From positions 186,001 through 250,000 of the forward strand of contig NZ_JAQTIC010000001.1 in the NCBI RefSeq assembly GCF_029433445.1: a stretch of 64,000 nt of DNA, given 5' to 3'. Within the stretch, counting starts at the first letter, position 1. Each line of letters opens with the position of its first letter. Both the position numbers and the translations under genes were made by a program. Source of the DNA: Lactobacillus sp. ESL0701. Lineage in GTDB: Bacteria; Bacillota; Bacilli; Lactobacillales; Lactobacillaceae. The notes beneath the pieces were generated by a model. That model was not told the origin of the DNA and did no database searches. It was given only the letters and a program-made list of their open reading frames with translations. Shown piece after piece: positions 1 to 7,845 of the stretch.

Positions 1-1237
1 GCATCAGTCGTATCACTTTAAAAATCGTGATAATTTAGTTGATATCTATGAATCCCAAGATGGCAGAATAACATTGGGTTGTCTTAAAGATCGTGTATAT
101 TATGCTGATTATAAAGACAGTTGGGGGTTTTTAGATAGACGAGAATTTTATAAAAATGGCGTATTGTCACATACACATGTTTTTGATGATAAATACCGAG
201 TGGTTTGTAAAGAGTATTATGATAATAATGGCAAACCTAAATTAACGCTGTATTATCGCGGTTCAAGTGACACTGAAACAGTACTGACACTAATTTATTT
301 GGTTACAAATAATGGATTAAAAGTATTTAATTCAATGAACGAATTAATTGCTTACTTTTTTAAGCAGTTGGCAGAACAAAAGCCTAATTCCACTTTTTTA
401 TTTGATCGTTCTATTCCAATATTAGATGCAATTCAATTAGAACAAATCCCAGCAAAAAAAATTTTTGTTTTCCATAGTCGCTATAAGGATGAACATGGCA
501 AGATAATGCCAGTTTATCAAAATATTGCTAATCAAATTAAGAATAACAGCCTAGACGAGCTAATTGTATCAACTAATAAAGAAAAGGCCGATATTGTTAA
601 ACTAGCTAAGATTGCCTCAACCAAAATTAATGTTATACCAGTTACATATATAGAAGATGTTGTGCCCAAGGATTATGCACAGCGAGATAAAAATAAATTG
701 ATTTTAGTTTCTCGAGTATCAGAAGAAAAGCGTGTGATTGATGCAATTAGGGCTGTTATTAAGTTGAAAAAGCAATTTCATAACATTTATTTAGATATTT
801 GGGGTTATGGTGACGATTATAATGGCAACCAATACTTGGATGAAGTTAAAGATTTAATAGATAATCAGAATGCAAGTAAATACATTAGATTAAAAGGGTA
901 TAGTCATAATTTAACTAAAGAGTATGACACTGCTGCAATTCAACTACTTACTAGCAAATATGAAGGCTTTTCAATGTCTTTATTAGAGGGACAAAGTCAT
1001 GGTGTGCCAGCAGTTAGCTATGATGTAGAATATGGTCCGTCAGATATCATTGAGCAAAATCGTTCAGGCTTTTTGGTGAAAGCAGGAAGTGTTAACGATT
1101 TAGTCAAAAAAATCAGATTGCTGCTAAGTGATCGTGATAAGGCTGCAGAGTTTTCAAAGCAGGCCTATGAAGCTTCTAAGAGATATTCTTTTGGAAAAAT
1201 TGTAGATAAATGGCTATCTTTAGAAAAAATAAAATAA
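1..1237 (+). CDS. Glycosyltransferase family 4-like protein, 5' end cut by the window
   Basis: The reading frame is open to the left edge (first full codon at base 2), so this is the 3' part of a longer gene; the TTG at 74 has no ribosome site and is not a credible start. The product is a cytoplasmic GT-B glycosyltransferase. Its C-terminal half has the nucleotide-sugar part of GT4 enzymes: LVSRVSEEKR (about 60% in), LDIWGYGDD, then TSKYEGFSMSLLEGQSHGVPAVSYD with the EGFS...E catalytic region. The N-terminal part resembles GtfA/TagE-type enzymes that glycosylate surface proteins or teichoic acid. The next gene downstream encodes a Ser/Thr-rich surface protein, so glycosylation of such proteins is plausible but inferred. 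The acceptor is unknown. Confidence 0.85.
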   Translation, partial: HQSYHFKNRDNLVDIYESQDGRITLGCLKDRVYYADYKDSWGFLDRREFYKNGVLSHTHVFDDKYRVVCKEYYDNNGKPKLTLYYRGSSDTETVLTLIYLVTNNGLKVFNSMNELIAYFFKQLAEQKPNSTFLFDRSIPILDAIQLEQIPAKKIFVFHSRYKDEHGKIMPVYQNIANQIKNNSLDELIVSTNKEKADIVKLAKIASTKINVIPVTYIEDVVPKDYAQRDKNKLILVSRVSEEKRVIDAIRAVIKLKKQFHNIYLDIWGYGDDYNGNQYLDEVKDLIDNQNASKYIRLKGYSHNLTKEYDTAAIQLLTSKYEGFSMSLLEGQSHGVPAVSYDVEYGPSDIIEQNRSGFLVKAGSVNDLVKKIRLLLSDRDKAAEFSKQAYEASKRYSFGKIVDKWLSLEKIK

Positions 1238-1422
1238 TTTTTTAAGACAAAAAATAACAAGAATTTCTAGAAAAAATATTGTAATATCAAGGCTTTACTT
1301 GTCATTGATAGAAAATAAAATAATTAAATATATTAAATTTTAAGAAAGCGCATACTTGATTAAAACTTAATAAGTTATATCATTAAAGTACAAGACTAGT
1401 GTTATTACGGAGGTTAGTAAAA

Positions 1423-3354
1423 GTGAATTTTAATAATAAACGTAAATTACAAAAAGATGTTTCAAAAGCTTTAAAGAGTGGAAAGCTTCATAAAACTGCT
1501 CGTAATTTATTAGTAACGACAATTGCTGCCGGTAGTGCTTTAGGTGGTTTAGCATTGGCTTCTAGTGTTAATCCAATTGCTAATAGTGTAGTTGAGGCGA
1601 AGACTGTTAAACCAGCTAAAAAAGTTGTAAAAGCACAAGCAGCTATGATCAAGAAGGCAACTGCAACTTACACTAAAAAGGGCAAGAAGGCTGCTGGTAA
1701 AAAGCTGAAGAAAGGTAAGACCATTAGCGTTTATGGCACTAAGACCATTAAGGGTAAAACTTACTATAATTTGGGTCATGGGAAATATGTGCCAACAAGT
1801 AAAGTAACTTTGGGTCAAACTGTAACTTTGAGCAAGAATTCATATATCTACAACAGCAAAGGTAAGCGTGTAGGTAAGAAAGTTCTGAAGAAGAACAGCA
1901 AGGTTACAACGTATGGTACTAAGACCATTAAGGGCAAGTTGTACTACAACCTTGGTAATGGTAAGTATATTGTTGCGGCTAATGTAGTCAGTTCAGTGCC
2001 AGCACCTAGTCCTGCGCCAACTACGGCACCTACAACAGCGCCAACAAGTGCTCCTACATCAGCCCCAACAAGTGCCCCAACTACGGCACCAACATCAGCA
2101 CCGACGACAGCCCCAACAAGTGCGCCAACAAGTGCCCCGACGACAGCTCCAAGTAAGAGTAAGGTTCCTGAAGATGTTGCTGCTGTATCAAAAGCAATAT
2201 ATCCTGGAATGCAAGAAGTTTATCACGGTTTGGATAGCTTGCGTGGAAAATTAACGGGTGCTCAATATACTCAAGTTAGAGCTGATATTGATAAGACTCT
2301 CCAAGATATTAAGGGCTTACCAGAAGATATAGATCAAGATCCTTCAGGTTGGTATTCTCAAGTTAAGTCAATTTATCAGGATGTAGTAAAAATTGCTAAT
2401 GAAACTGCTGGAACAGGTGTTAAAACAGATTTAGTAACTGTTTTGCATGGCTTGGAATCAGTTAATAATAGTCTTGATAATACACAGGTAGCAAATCTTA
2501 AGGAAATCTATCGTGCATTTGAAAATTATAGTGGTAATGATAAAACTTTGCTAGAAGTTAAGGATCTAGCTACTAAGATGTATCCTGGAATGCAAGAAAC
2601 TTACCATGCTTTATCTGGTTTAAGAACAGACCTAAATAGTACTGAATATGCTCAAATTAAGACTTATGTTAAGGATATTTTGGAAAAATCAAAAGCTTTA
2701 ACGGGTCATGCACATGATGATATCAATAATTTAAATGGAATCTATAATGATACTAAGGATATTGCAGGGATTGCTAAAGGTAAGCATGTTAAGACAGATG
2801 TCTTAGATTTGTTTAAAGGACTTGTAACTGTTAGACAAAGTATTGGTGCAAATGACTCACTTCAAACTACTGAACTAAAAGATGTTTATAGTGAGCTAGA
2901 AGGGCTAAAAGGTAATTCTGACCCTAACTTGGCTGCAATTGGTGACATTGCTCAATTAGTGCACCCAGATCTATCGAATATTTATCACAGTGTTGAGGCT
3001 ATCGAAAGTGAAGCTGGAGCTGCAAATATTTCTTCTGCTACGATTGAAGATAAGCTTGATGATATTCTTAAAGTGATTTCGAACTTGCCAAAGGTAGATT
3101 CAAGTAATCCAGATACTTCAGATGTAGAAACAGTTCTTTTTAATCACTTATCTGAGCTTTCACAAGCTTACCAAGATTTGCTTGCTATTGTTAAACCTTT
3201 TGAAGATTCAGGTATTAAGACCCAACTTTATAACATTTTAGATAGTGTTCAAAGTATGAATGATAAGATGACACCAGATAAGGTTGCTGAACTTAAGTCC
3301 ATCTATCGTGCTTTAGAGAATAAAGATTATACTTGGCTAAATAATGTAAAATAA
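1423..3354 (+). CDS. Secreted SLAP-domain surface protein with TxAP linker and three helical repeats
   Basis: The GTG start at 1423 is chosen because GGAGG (1409-1413) lies 9 bases upstream; an in-frame GTG at 1399 lacks a site. The 643-residue product begins with a basic region and a signal peptide (about residues 1-60, hydrophobic LLVTTIAAGSALGGLALA). Two SLAP-type wall-attachment repeats follow (about 75-190; YTKKGKKAAGKKLKKG, TKTIKGKTYYNLG). Next is a linker of eleven T-T/S-A-P units (200-243), then three repeats of about 127 residues starting near 247, 376 and 503 (IYPGMQE.YH, MYPGMQETYH, VHPDLSNIYH). SLAP domains bind cell-wall polymers noncovalently, so the helical repeats should face outward. 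The function of the repeats is unknown to me. Confidence 0.85.
   Translation: MNFNNKRKLQKDVSKALKSGKLHKTARNLLVTTIAAGSALGGLALASSVNPIANSVVEAKTVKPAKKVVKAQAAMIKKATATYTKKGKKAAGKKLKKGKTISVYGTKTIKGKTYYNLGHGKYVPTSKVTLGQTVTLSKNSYIYNSKGKRVGKKVLKKNSKVTTYGTKTIKGKLYYNLGNGKYIVAANVVSSVPAPSPAPTTAPTTAPTSAPTSAPTSAPTTAPTSAPTTAPTSAPTSAPTTAPSKSKVPEDVAAVSKAIYPGMQEVYHGLDSLRGKLTGAQYTQVRADIDKTLQDIKGLPEDIDQDPSGWYSQVKSIYQDVVKIANETAGTGVKTDLVTVLHGLESVNNSLDNTQVANLKEIYRAFENYSGNDKTLLEVKDLATKMYPGMQETYHALSGLRTDLNSTEYAQIKTYVKDILEKSKALTGHAHDDINNLNGIYNDTKDIAGIAKGKHVKTDVLDLFKGLVTVRQSIGANDSLQTTELKDVYSELEGLKGNSDPNLAAIGDIAQLVHPDLSNIYHSVEAIESEAGAANISSATIEDKLDDILKVISNLPKVDSSNPDTSDVETVLFNHLSELSQAYQDLLAIVKPFEDSGIKTQLYNILDSVQSMNDKMTPDKVAELKSIYRALENKDYTWLNNVK
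2020..2151 (+). repeat. 12-bp tandem repeat encoding TTAP/TSAP linker
   Basis: Eleven consecutive 12-base units encode Thr-Thr/Ser-Ala-Pro, with synonymous variation between units (for example ACAAGTGCCCCA and ACTACGGCACCT). The array is a low-complexity wall-spanning linker and a likely site of unit-number variation between strains. Confidence 0.9.
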
Positions 3355-3418
3355 TTAAATAATATTAACCATATCAAGACAGCGATTTAGTTGCTGCCTT
3401 TTTTGGTGGAGAAATTGT

Positions 3419-3446
3419 GCATACTTATGCGTATAACGTGTATAAT
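3419..3446 (+). promoter_or_regulatory. Promoter and inverted repeat upstream of the DUF4065 pair
   Basis: A perfect -10 hexamer TATAAT lies at 3441-3446 (context GTGTATAAT); the -35 region (about TGTGCA, 3416-3421) is weak. Just upstream of the -10 is a perfect inverted repeat GCATA-CT-TATGC (3419-3430). An operator between the -35 and -10 positions is what an autoregulated antitoxin gene would need, but binding is inferred. Confidence 0.5.
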
Positions 3447-3488
3447 TAATCATATAAAGTAATATTTTTAAGTTAGGGGGGATTTACT

Positions 3489-3914
3489 ATGACAATGACA
3501 GATTTAGCAAATCAAATAATTTTTGTAGCTAGGCAGAATGATTTGTCTGTGACAAATCTACAATTACAAAAAGTTATGTATTTTGTACTTAAAGATGCCA
3601 TTAAAAATGATTTATTAGATCAAGAAGTTATTAAAGAAACCTATAATGTTCCTTTTCAGGTATGGAAATATGGACCAGTTGTACGGTCTATCTATGTGCA
3701 GTACAGTGTTTATAGCTCTGATCCAATAATTGAAGATGGTGTTGATACTCTAGAACTTGCCCCGTTAAATAATGATATTTTGAGTAGACTTAAAGAAGAT
3801 CCTTTTGAATTAGTGAATGAGTCACATGAAGAACCATTTTGGCAAAAAAATTCTAAGAAAATCTATCGATGGACTAGTAATGTAGAATACAGTTTAAAAG
3901 ATGTTGCTGCTTAG
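3489..3914 (+). CDS. DUF4065 / Panacea-family protein (putative antitoxin)
   Basis: A 141-residue soluble protein with the DUF4065 (Panacea, GepA/SocA-like) signature: LQLQKVMYFVLKDA near residue 22, VPFQVWKYGPVVRSIYVQY near 57, and a C-terminal region ending at W-rich positions. Start ATG 3489 follows GGGGGG at 3476-3481. This domain is known as a promiscuous antitoxin module that neutralises varied toxins encoded next to it. It is followed after 14 bases by a membrane protein gene on the same strand, so the two form a two-gene operon with the presumed antitoxin first. The family assignment is from motif recognition; antitoxin activity here is inferred. Confidence 0.75.
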   Translation: MTMTDLANQIIFVARQNDLSVTNLQLQKVMYFVLKDAIKNDLLDQEVIKETYNVPFQVWKYGPVVRSIYVQYSVYSSDPIIEDGVDTLELAPLNNDILSRLKEDPFELVNESHEEPFWQKNSKKIYRWTSNVEYSLKDVAA

Positions 3915-3928
3915 TAAATAGGGATAAT

Positions 3929-4786
3929 ATGGCTACAAAAGAAGAAGCGATAAATTTTTTAAATTCTGAATATCAACAAACGTATGAAGAATTCATTAAA
4001 AAGCTAACATATATGATAAAGCAATATGTTATTGGCAAGTATCAAGTTGGTCCTAGAGATCCAGACCCTGAATTTGAAAAAGATTTTGCTGAGTTGTTTG
4101 ACACAATAAAAAACATTAAAGTCGAGTTCATACCCTATTCAGAAATTACTAGAGTTATGTATGACAATGAGATAGATATAATTACTTTTGATAGTTTCTT
4201 TTTTAAATTTAATTCAGCAATTAGTGATGGTATAAAAAGAGACGTTGGTGATGGTAAGTCTATTAGTAACTGTTATACAAATTTAATAAAAATATCCGAA
4301 CACCTAAAGTTAGCTGATAAGCAGTTAAGAAAACTGTATATGCGACAAGACAAAGAACTTGAGAAACAAGATCAAGAACTGTCAGAATTACAAAAATCTA
4401 CAAGTAAAATGAAAAATACTGTCAAAGCAGTTGAGAATATTAAAGCTGCTATTTATTCTGATGTTACTACAATATTAGGAATTTTTGCGGCAATAATCTT
4501 CACATTATTTGGTGGCGTTAATATTTTTTCGAAAGCCGTAAAGCAGATTACAACTAAAACTAATTTGTGGCGTGGTGGCATTGTTCTTACTATTTTTGGC
4601 ATAATTATTTTCTGTTTAATGTCATTCTTGATGGAATCAATTGCGATGATTACTGGCAGGATATCTGCTAATTTTGATAAGCGAAAATATTGTTGGCAGC
4701 GTCATCCATTTTGGACAGTCTTGGTGGTTCTAGTAATTATTTTGCTTATTTGTATAATTGGTGGCAAGATAACCCATGCCTTTTAA
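3929..4786 (+). CDS. Membrane protein partner of the DUF4065 gene (putative toxin/effector)
   Basis: A 285-residue protein I cannot assign to a named family. The first 120 residues are acidic, soluble and probably helical. A charged coiled coil follows (about 125-165, RQDKELEKQDQELSELQK). Three hydrophobic segments follow: about 178-197 (VTTILGIFAAIIFTLFGGV), 215-238 (GGIVLTIFGIIIFCLMSFLM) and 258-280 (FWTVLVVLVIILLICIIGG). There is no signal peptide, so the N-terminal part should be cytoplasmic. Being cotranscribed behind a Panacea-type gene makes a membrane-targeting toxin or abortive-infection effector plausible; a housekeeping role cannot be excluded. Confidence 0.65.
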   Translation: MATKEEAINFLNSEYQQTYEEFIKKLTYMIKQYVIGKYQVGPRDPDPEFEKDFAELFDTIKNIKVEFIPYSEITRVMYDNEIDIITFDSFFFKFNSAISDGIKRDVGDGKSISNCYTNLIKISEHLKLADKQLRKLYMRQDKELEKQDQELSELQKSTSKMKNTVKAVENIKAAIYSDVTTILGIFAAIIFTLFGGVNIFSKAVKQITTKTNLWRGGIVLTIFGIIIFCLMSFLMESIAMITGRISANFDKRKYCWQRHPFWTVLVVLVIILLICIIGGKITHAF

Positions 4787-4819
4787 TGGCTAAAGCTTAA
4801 AAACTTTGGCTATTTTTTT
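4786..4819 (+). terminator. Rho-independent terminator
   Basis: GCTAAAG (4789-4795) pairs with CTTTGGC (4804-4810), with one G-U pair, and is followed by a run of T. It closes the DUF4065 operon. Confidence 0.7.
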
Positions 4820-4829
4820 AATCCACTAT

Positions 4830-4857
4830 TTGAAAGCGATAACATTTTTAGTATAAT
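4830..4857 (+). promoter_or_regulatory. Promoter overlapped by a perfect CcpA cre site
   Basis: TTGAAA (4830-4835), a 16-base spacer and TATAAT (4852-4857) form a strong sigma-A promoter. TGAAAGCGATAACA at 4831-4844 matches the catabolite-responsive element consensus TGWNANCGNTNWCA at every fixed position. The cre covers the -35 hexamer and part of the spacer, so CcpA should repress the ComK-like gene when preferred sugars are present. Confidence 0.75.
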
Positions 4858-4904
4858 TGTATCTAGCAAAACAATCTAAAACAACTATTAAGGAGGACAA
4901 TAAT

Positions 4905-5744
4905 TTGCCTGAAACGACAAATCAAGGTTGGAGATTGCCAACTGCCAAGAAGTACAGCAATTGGTCGAAAGCTAAGCTGCAGGAATGGATAAATTCGCCG
5001 GAATTAAGCAAGTACTTAGTTGAGGCTGTCGATTATCAGATAGATGGTAACACACTTGCTATTTACCAATTTCAAAAAGAGCCGCTGCTAGGGAAGTATA
5101 AGAGTGTGATTTTTGACTGCCAAAGAGGAATTGTCTTATGCAAAAGCAGCAGTCGCTCGCTGATTAATGCCTTTGCCCAAAATAACTTATTGGGCGGGTT
5201 AGAGTTTCAGCGGGAGTTTGCTAATCGTCTTGAGCAAAAGGCACGTTATGTAATTGCAACCGGCAAACGAGCGTACTTCTCCATGCACGGCTACACGACG
5301 GGAGATACTGATTGGGTAGCTTTGCACCAGATGGCTAACTTTCATTCACTTGGTAAGTCAGCCATTGTCTTTGATACGGTGATGTGCAATCAGCTGACCT
5401 ATACCTTCGCCTTTACCGACTGCACGCGCTATATCAGCGCGCAAGTGTACCGCGGGCTGTATTACAATCATGTGCTGTACAAATTAGGCAGTAATCATTT
5501 AGAAGCTTCTCTTGGCTGGCAGGTGCGGCACACCCGTGGTAAGTCGCTGCTTGACCAACGGGCATACTTTCATCCGCATCCGGCGTTAACGAAGTTGACA
5601 CTTAGAGACATCTATCAGGATATCTTGGATAAAAGTCACGCACGTTACGGGCGGTATTTAGCCAGTCTGCTTGAACAGCCATTGGTACAAGACGACCATC
5701 ACACTGTCTACATTTTGAGTAGGCGACCAAATACGTTATTTTAA
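4905..5744 (+). CDS. ComK-like competence regulator
   Basis: The TTG start at 4905 is chosen because AAGGAGG at 4890-4896 sits 8 bases upstream; an earlier in-frame TTG at 4857 overlaps the -10 hexamer. The 279-residue protein shares a ComK-like core in its middle: a CKSSSRSLINAF segment, then ARYVIATGKRAYFSMHGY and a TDWVALHQM segment, resembling the S-R.....G / tr.....p / W layout of ComK proteins. ComK family members are DNA-binding activators of DNA-uptake genes. This one is longer than the Bacillus protein (192 residues) and has an extra C-terminal region of about 80 residues. Similarity is by eye only. The sigma-like gene downstream supports a competence context. Confidence 0.5.
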   Translation: MPETTNQGWRLPTAKKYSNWSKAKLQEWINSPELSKYLVEAVDYQIDGNTLAIYQFQKEPLLGKYKSVIFDCQRGIVLCKSSSRSLINAFAQNNLLGGLEFQREFANRLEQKARYVIATGKRAYFSMHGYTTGDTDWVALHQMANFHSLGKSAIVFDTVMCNQLTYTFAFTDCTRYISAQVYRGLYYNHVLYKLGSNHLEASLGWQVRHTRGKSLLDQRAYFHPHPALTKLTLRDIYQDILDKSHARYGRYLASLLEQPLVQDDHHTVYILSRRPNTLF

Positions 5745-5750
5745 TGTACT

Positions 5751-5778
5751 AACACGAACTAATTGATTCGTGTTTTTT
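5751..5778 (+). terminator. Rho-independent terminator
   Basis: AACACGAA (5751-5758) and TTCGTGTT (5767-5774) form a perfect 8-bp stem followed by T residues, closing the ComK-like gene. Confidence 0.85.
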
Positions 5779-5930
5779 TATAACTTTTTGCACCCAAAGG
5801 TATAGTGCATTTAGATGATAGCGCTTCATAAATTGCAAATTTTTAATAATTATAAAGCTACATTCATCAATTATTACCGCTTACTTAGTTTGCTTTTTAA
5901 TCATAGCTGGGTCTTGCTAATCTAATAGTG

Positions 5931-5944
5931 CACAAGCGCTTGTG
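5931..5944. promoter_or_regulatory. Perfect 14-bp palindrome upstream of the sigma-like gene
   Basis: CACAAGCGCTTGTG is a perfect palindrome 30 bases before the start codon. Its AAGCGCTT core resembles a cre, but the flanks are swapped (CA...TG rather than TG...CA), so CcpA is uncertain. It is a candidate operator for another dimeric regulator. Confidence 0.45.
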
Positions 5945-5973
5945 ACAATATCGAAATTGAGGAAATGTCACAC

Positions 5974-6480
5974 ATGAAGATTAGCAAACGAGCTTTTTTA
6001 GCTGCATGGGAAAATCAAAAATTAGTTCGGGGCGCGTTAAAAGCCGCCCACGTTAGACAAGACTATACTAATTATGAAGATTTATTGCAGGAAGGGATTT
6101 GCATCTATGCTCAAATGTTAGATAAGCAAGGGGAACTCTCTCAAAAAGAAGTTGATCGGCGGAGTTTTCGCAAGATTATCTGGCATACGATTGACCAGTT
6201 GCGTAAGGAGCAAAGAACTGCCGAAAGACAGGCTGATTTTGAGCAAGCACAAAATTTAGGCATGATAAGTAACTGGGACAACTACCTGAGTTTAGAAAAA
6301 GAAGTCATGCAGATGTCAGAACTAGAGCGACTGTTATTTTTTCACAATCTAGTAGCTGGCGAATCAATTAGCGCCTTAGCCCAAGAAGCATGCGTCACGC
6401 GGGTTCAACTGCAACGAGTCAAACGTCAGTTACTAATACACTTACGTCAAGTTTTAGAGGTTCAGATTACTGATTTGTAA
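5974..6480 (+). CDS. Sigma-70-like factor of the ComX/SigH type
   Basis: The ATG at 5974 is preferred over the ATG at 5965 because GAGG (5959-5962) is 11 bases upstream of the former and only 2 from the latter. The 168-residue protein has a region-2-like N-terminal half (DYTNYEDLLQEGICIYAQML, then RSFRKIIWHTIDQLRKEQR) and a region-4-like C-terminal helix-turn-helix (SALAQEACVTRVQLQRVKRQLL). This two-domain layout and length match the short alternative sigma factors (ComX/SigX, SigH) that switch on late competence genes in lactobacilli and streptococci. It lies one gene after a ComK-like regulator. Region-2 promoter-melting residues are weakly conserved, so activity as a sigma factor is inferred. 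Confidence 0.6.
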   Translation: MKISKRAFLAAWENQKLVRGALKAAHVRQDYTNYEDLLQEGICIYAQMLDKQGELSQKEVDRRSFRKIIWHTIDQLRKEQRTAERQADFEQAQNLGMISNWDNYLSLEKEVMQMSELERLLFFHNLVAGESISALAQEACVTRVQLQRVKRQLLIHLRQVLEVQITDL

Positions 6481-6504
6481 TAAAATAGTGAACAATATTA
6501 CTTT

Positions 6505-6532
6505 TTGACTACAATTAAATGGAAAGTATTGT
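6505..6532 (+). promoter_or_regulatory. Promoter of the SLAP glucosaminidase gene
   Basis: TTGACT (6505-6510), a 16-base spacer and TATTGT (6527-6532) lie 57 bases before the start codon. The -35 is one base from consensus. Confidence 0.5.
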
Positions 6533-6588
6533 TTAGTTAGGGTTTGCCCGATACAATAAAGGTATCGATTAAGGAGGACACATACTTT

Positions 6589-7809
6589 ATGAAAAATAAA
6601 CTAATCACTGGTTTTGCTACCGCGGCTTTATTATCTTCAGCCGTTGTACCAGTTACCAACAACTTAATTGCTGCTTCTCCAGCTAAGGCGGAGAAGGTTA
6701 ATGCTGCTACAGACAGCCAAAGTGCTTTTTTAAATACTGCTGCAAGTCAAGCACAAAGGGTAGCTAAGAAGTACGGCTTGTACCCGTCAGTGATGATTGC
6801 GCAAGCAATCACAGAATCTAACTGGGGTCAGTCAGGTTTGGCAGTTAATGCCAATAACCTATTCGGAATGAAGGCTGATGACAGCTGGACCGGCGATGTC
6901 TATACAAGTAAGACACGTGAAGTCGATAAGAACGGTAAAAGTTATTACATCACTGCTAAATTTAGAAAATATTCGAGTTACCAAGGCTCATTTGATGATA
7001 ATGGCATGAAGTTGCGTGAAGGTGTCAGTTGGCAGCCAGATCGCTATCAGGGTACTTGGCTTGAGAATGCGTCTAGTTATGGTGATGCAACTAAGGCCTT
7101 AACTGGAACTTATGCTACTGATCCTAATTACAACACAACTTTGAACCGCCAAATTACTACTTATAATTTGACGCAATATGACCCTAAGATTTCTCATGCT
7201 AGTGCTGCTTACACGGTTAAGAAGTCAACCGCAACTTATGCTTGGCCAACCGATCATTCGGTTTCTGCTAAGACCGATTCAGTTAACAAGGGTGATAATG
7301 TTACCGTTACTAAGACCATTACTTTTTATAATGGTAAAAAGAGAATGTACGTTTCTGGTAAAGGTTGGGTTAATGGCAGCAGCTTAAACCTCGGTAGTGC
7401 TTTGCCGCCAGCTTCCCAAGCACCAAAGGGTGAAACCAAAGTTAATAAGACATTAATGCACAACGCTTATGTTTATACCGACAAATTAACTCGGGTTAAG
7501 GGAATGAAGGCTCTTAAATCTGGAACTGAAGGTAAGGTCATTGCTACTTACGGTACTAAGATGATTAATGGCAAGAAGTATTATCGTATTGGTGATAACC
7601 AGTATATTGCTGCCGGCAACATTGACGGTAGTATGCGCGTGTTGAAGCATAATGCGTATGTTTACAATGATTATGGCAACCGCGATAATAGCAATAAGGA
7701 AAAGAAGGGTACAACCGTAGCTACTTATGGTTCAACCTACACGATTGCCGGGCAGAAGTATTACCGTATTGGCATTCACCAGTATGTCAAAGCCGGTAAT
7801 TTTAATTAA
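6589..7809 (+). CDS. Secreted GH73 N-acetylglucosaminidase/muramidase with SLAP domains
   Basis: Start ATG 6589 follows AAGGAGG (6571-6577); upstream in-frame codons lack a site. The 406-residue protein has a signal peptide (about 1-40, cleavage near KVNA-A). A GH73 lysozyme-like domain follows (about 45-190) with SVMIAQAITESNWGQSGLA, whose E is the expected catalytic acid, then NNLFGMKA. Behind it is a linker domain and two SLAP repeats (about 295-405; MHNAYVYTDKL, TKMINGKKYYRIGDNQYIAAGNI). GH73 enzymes cut the glycan strands of peptidoglycan during growth and cell separation; the SLAP repeats hold the enzyme on the wall. It is followed after 36 bases by a SLAP amidase, giving a wall-hydrolase pair. 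Confidence 0.88.
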   Translation: MKNKLITGFATAALLSSAVVPVTNNLIAASPAKAEKVNAATDSQSAFLNTAASQAQRVAKKYGLYPSVMIAQAITESNWGQSGLAVNANNLFGMKADDSWTGDVYTSKTREVDKNGKSYYITAKFRKYSSYQGSFDDNGMKLREGVSWQPDRYQGTWLENASSYGDATKALTGTYATDPNYNTTLNRQITTYNLTQYDPKISHASAAYTVKKSTATYAWPTDHSVSAKTDSVNKGDNVTVTKTITFYNGKKRMYVSGKGWVNGSSLNLGSALPPASQAPKGETKVNKTLMHNAYVYTDKLTRVKGMKALKSGTEGKVIATYGTKMINGKKYYRIGDNQYIAAGNIDGSMRVLKHNAYVYNDYGNRDNSNKEKKGTTVATYGSTYTIAGQKYYRIGIHQYVKAGNFN

Positions 7810-7845
7810 ATTGTAAGCAGTAAAAAATAAGGAATGAAATTTTAG

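Noticed and set aside
74-1237. A complete gene starting at TTG 74
   Set aside because: The frame is open to the left edge with coding-like residues and no ribosome site lies before 74, so the gene is truncated by the window.
1549-1818. Open frame antisense to the SLAP protein
   Set aside because: No ribosome site and it lies wholly opposite a well-supported secreted protein; it mirrors the biased codons of the Lys/Thr-rich SLAP region.
2020-2151. CRISPR array at the 12-bp repeat
   Set aside because: Units are contiguous, in frame and without spacers; they encode a TTAP/TSAP linker.
2048-2254. Frame-shifted Gln/Pro-rich reading frame over the TxAP linker
   Set aside because: It is the other-frame translation of a 12-base tandem repeat, with no start site.
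6589-7809. Phage endolysin origin of the glucosaminidase and amidases
   Set aside because: They have Sec signal peptides and SLAP domains and no phage genes are nearby, so they are cellular wall hydrolases.
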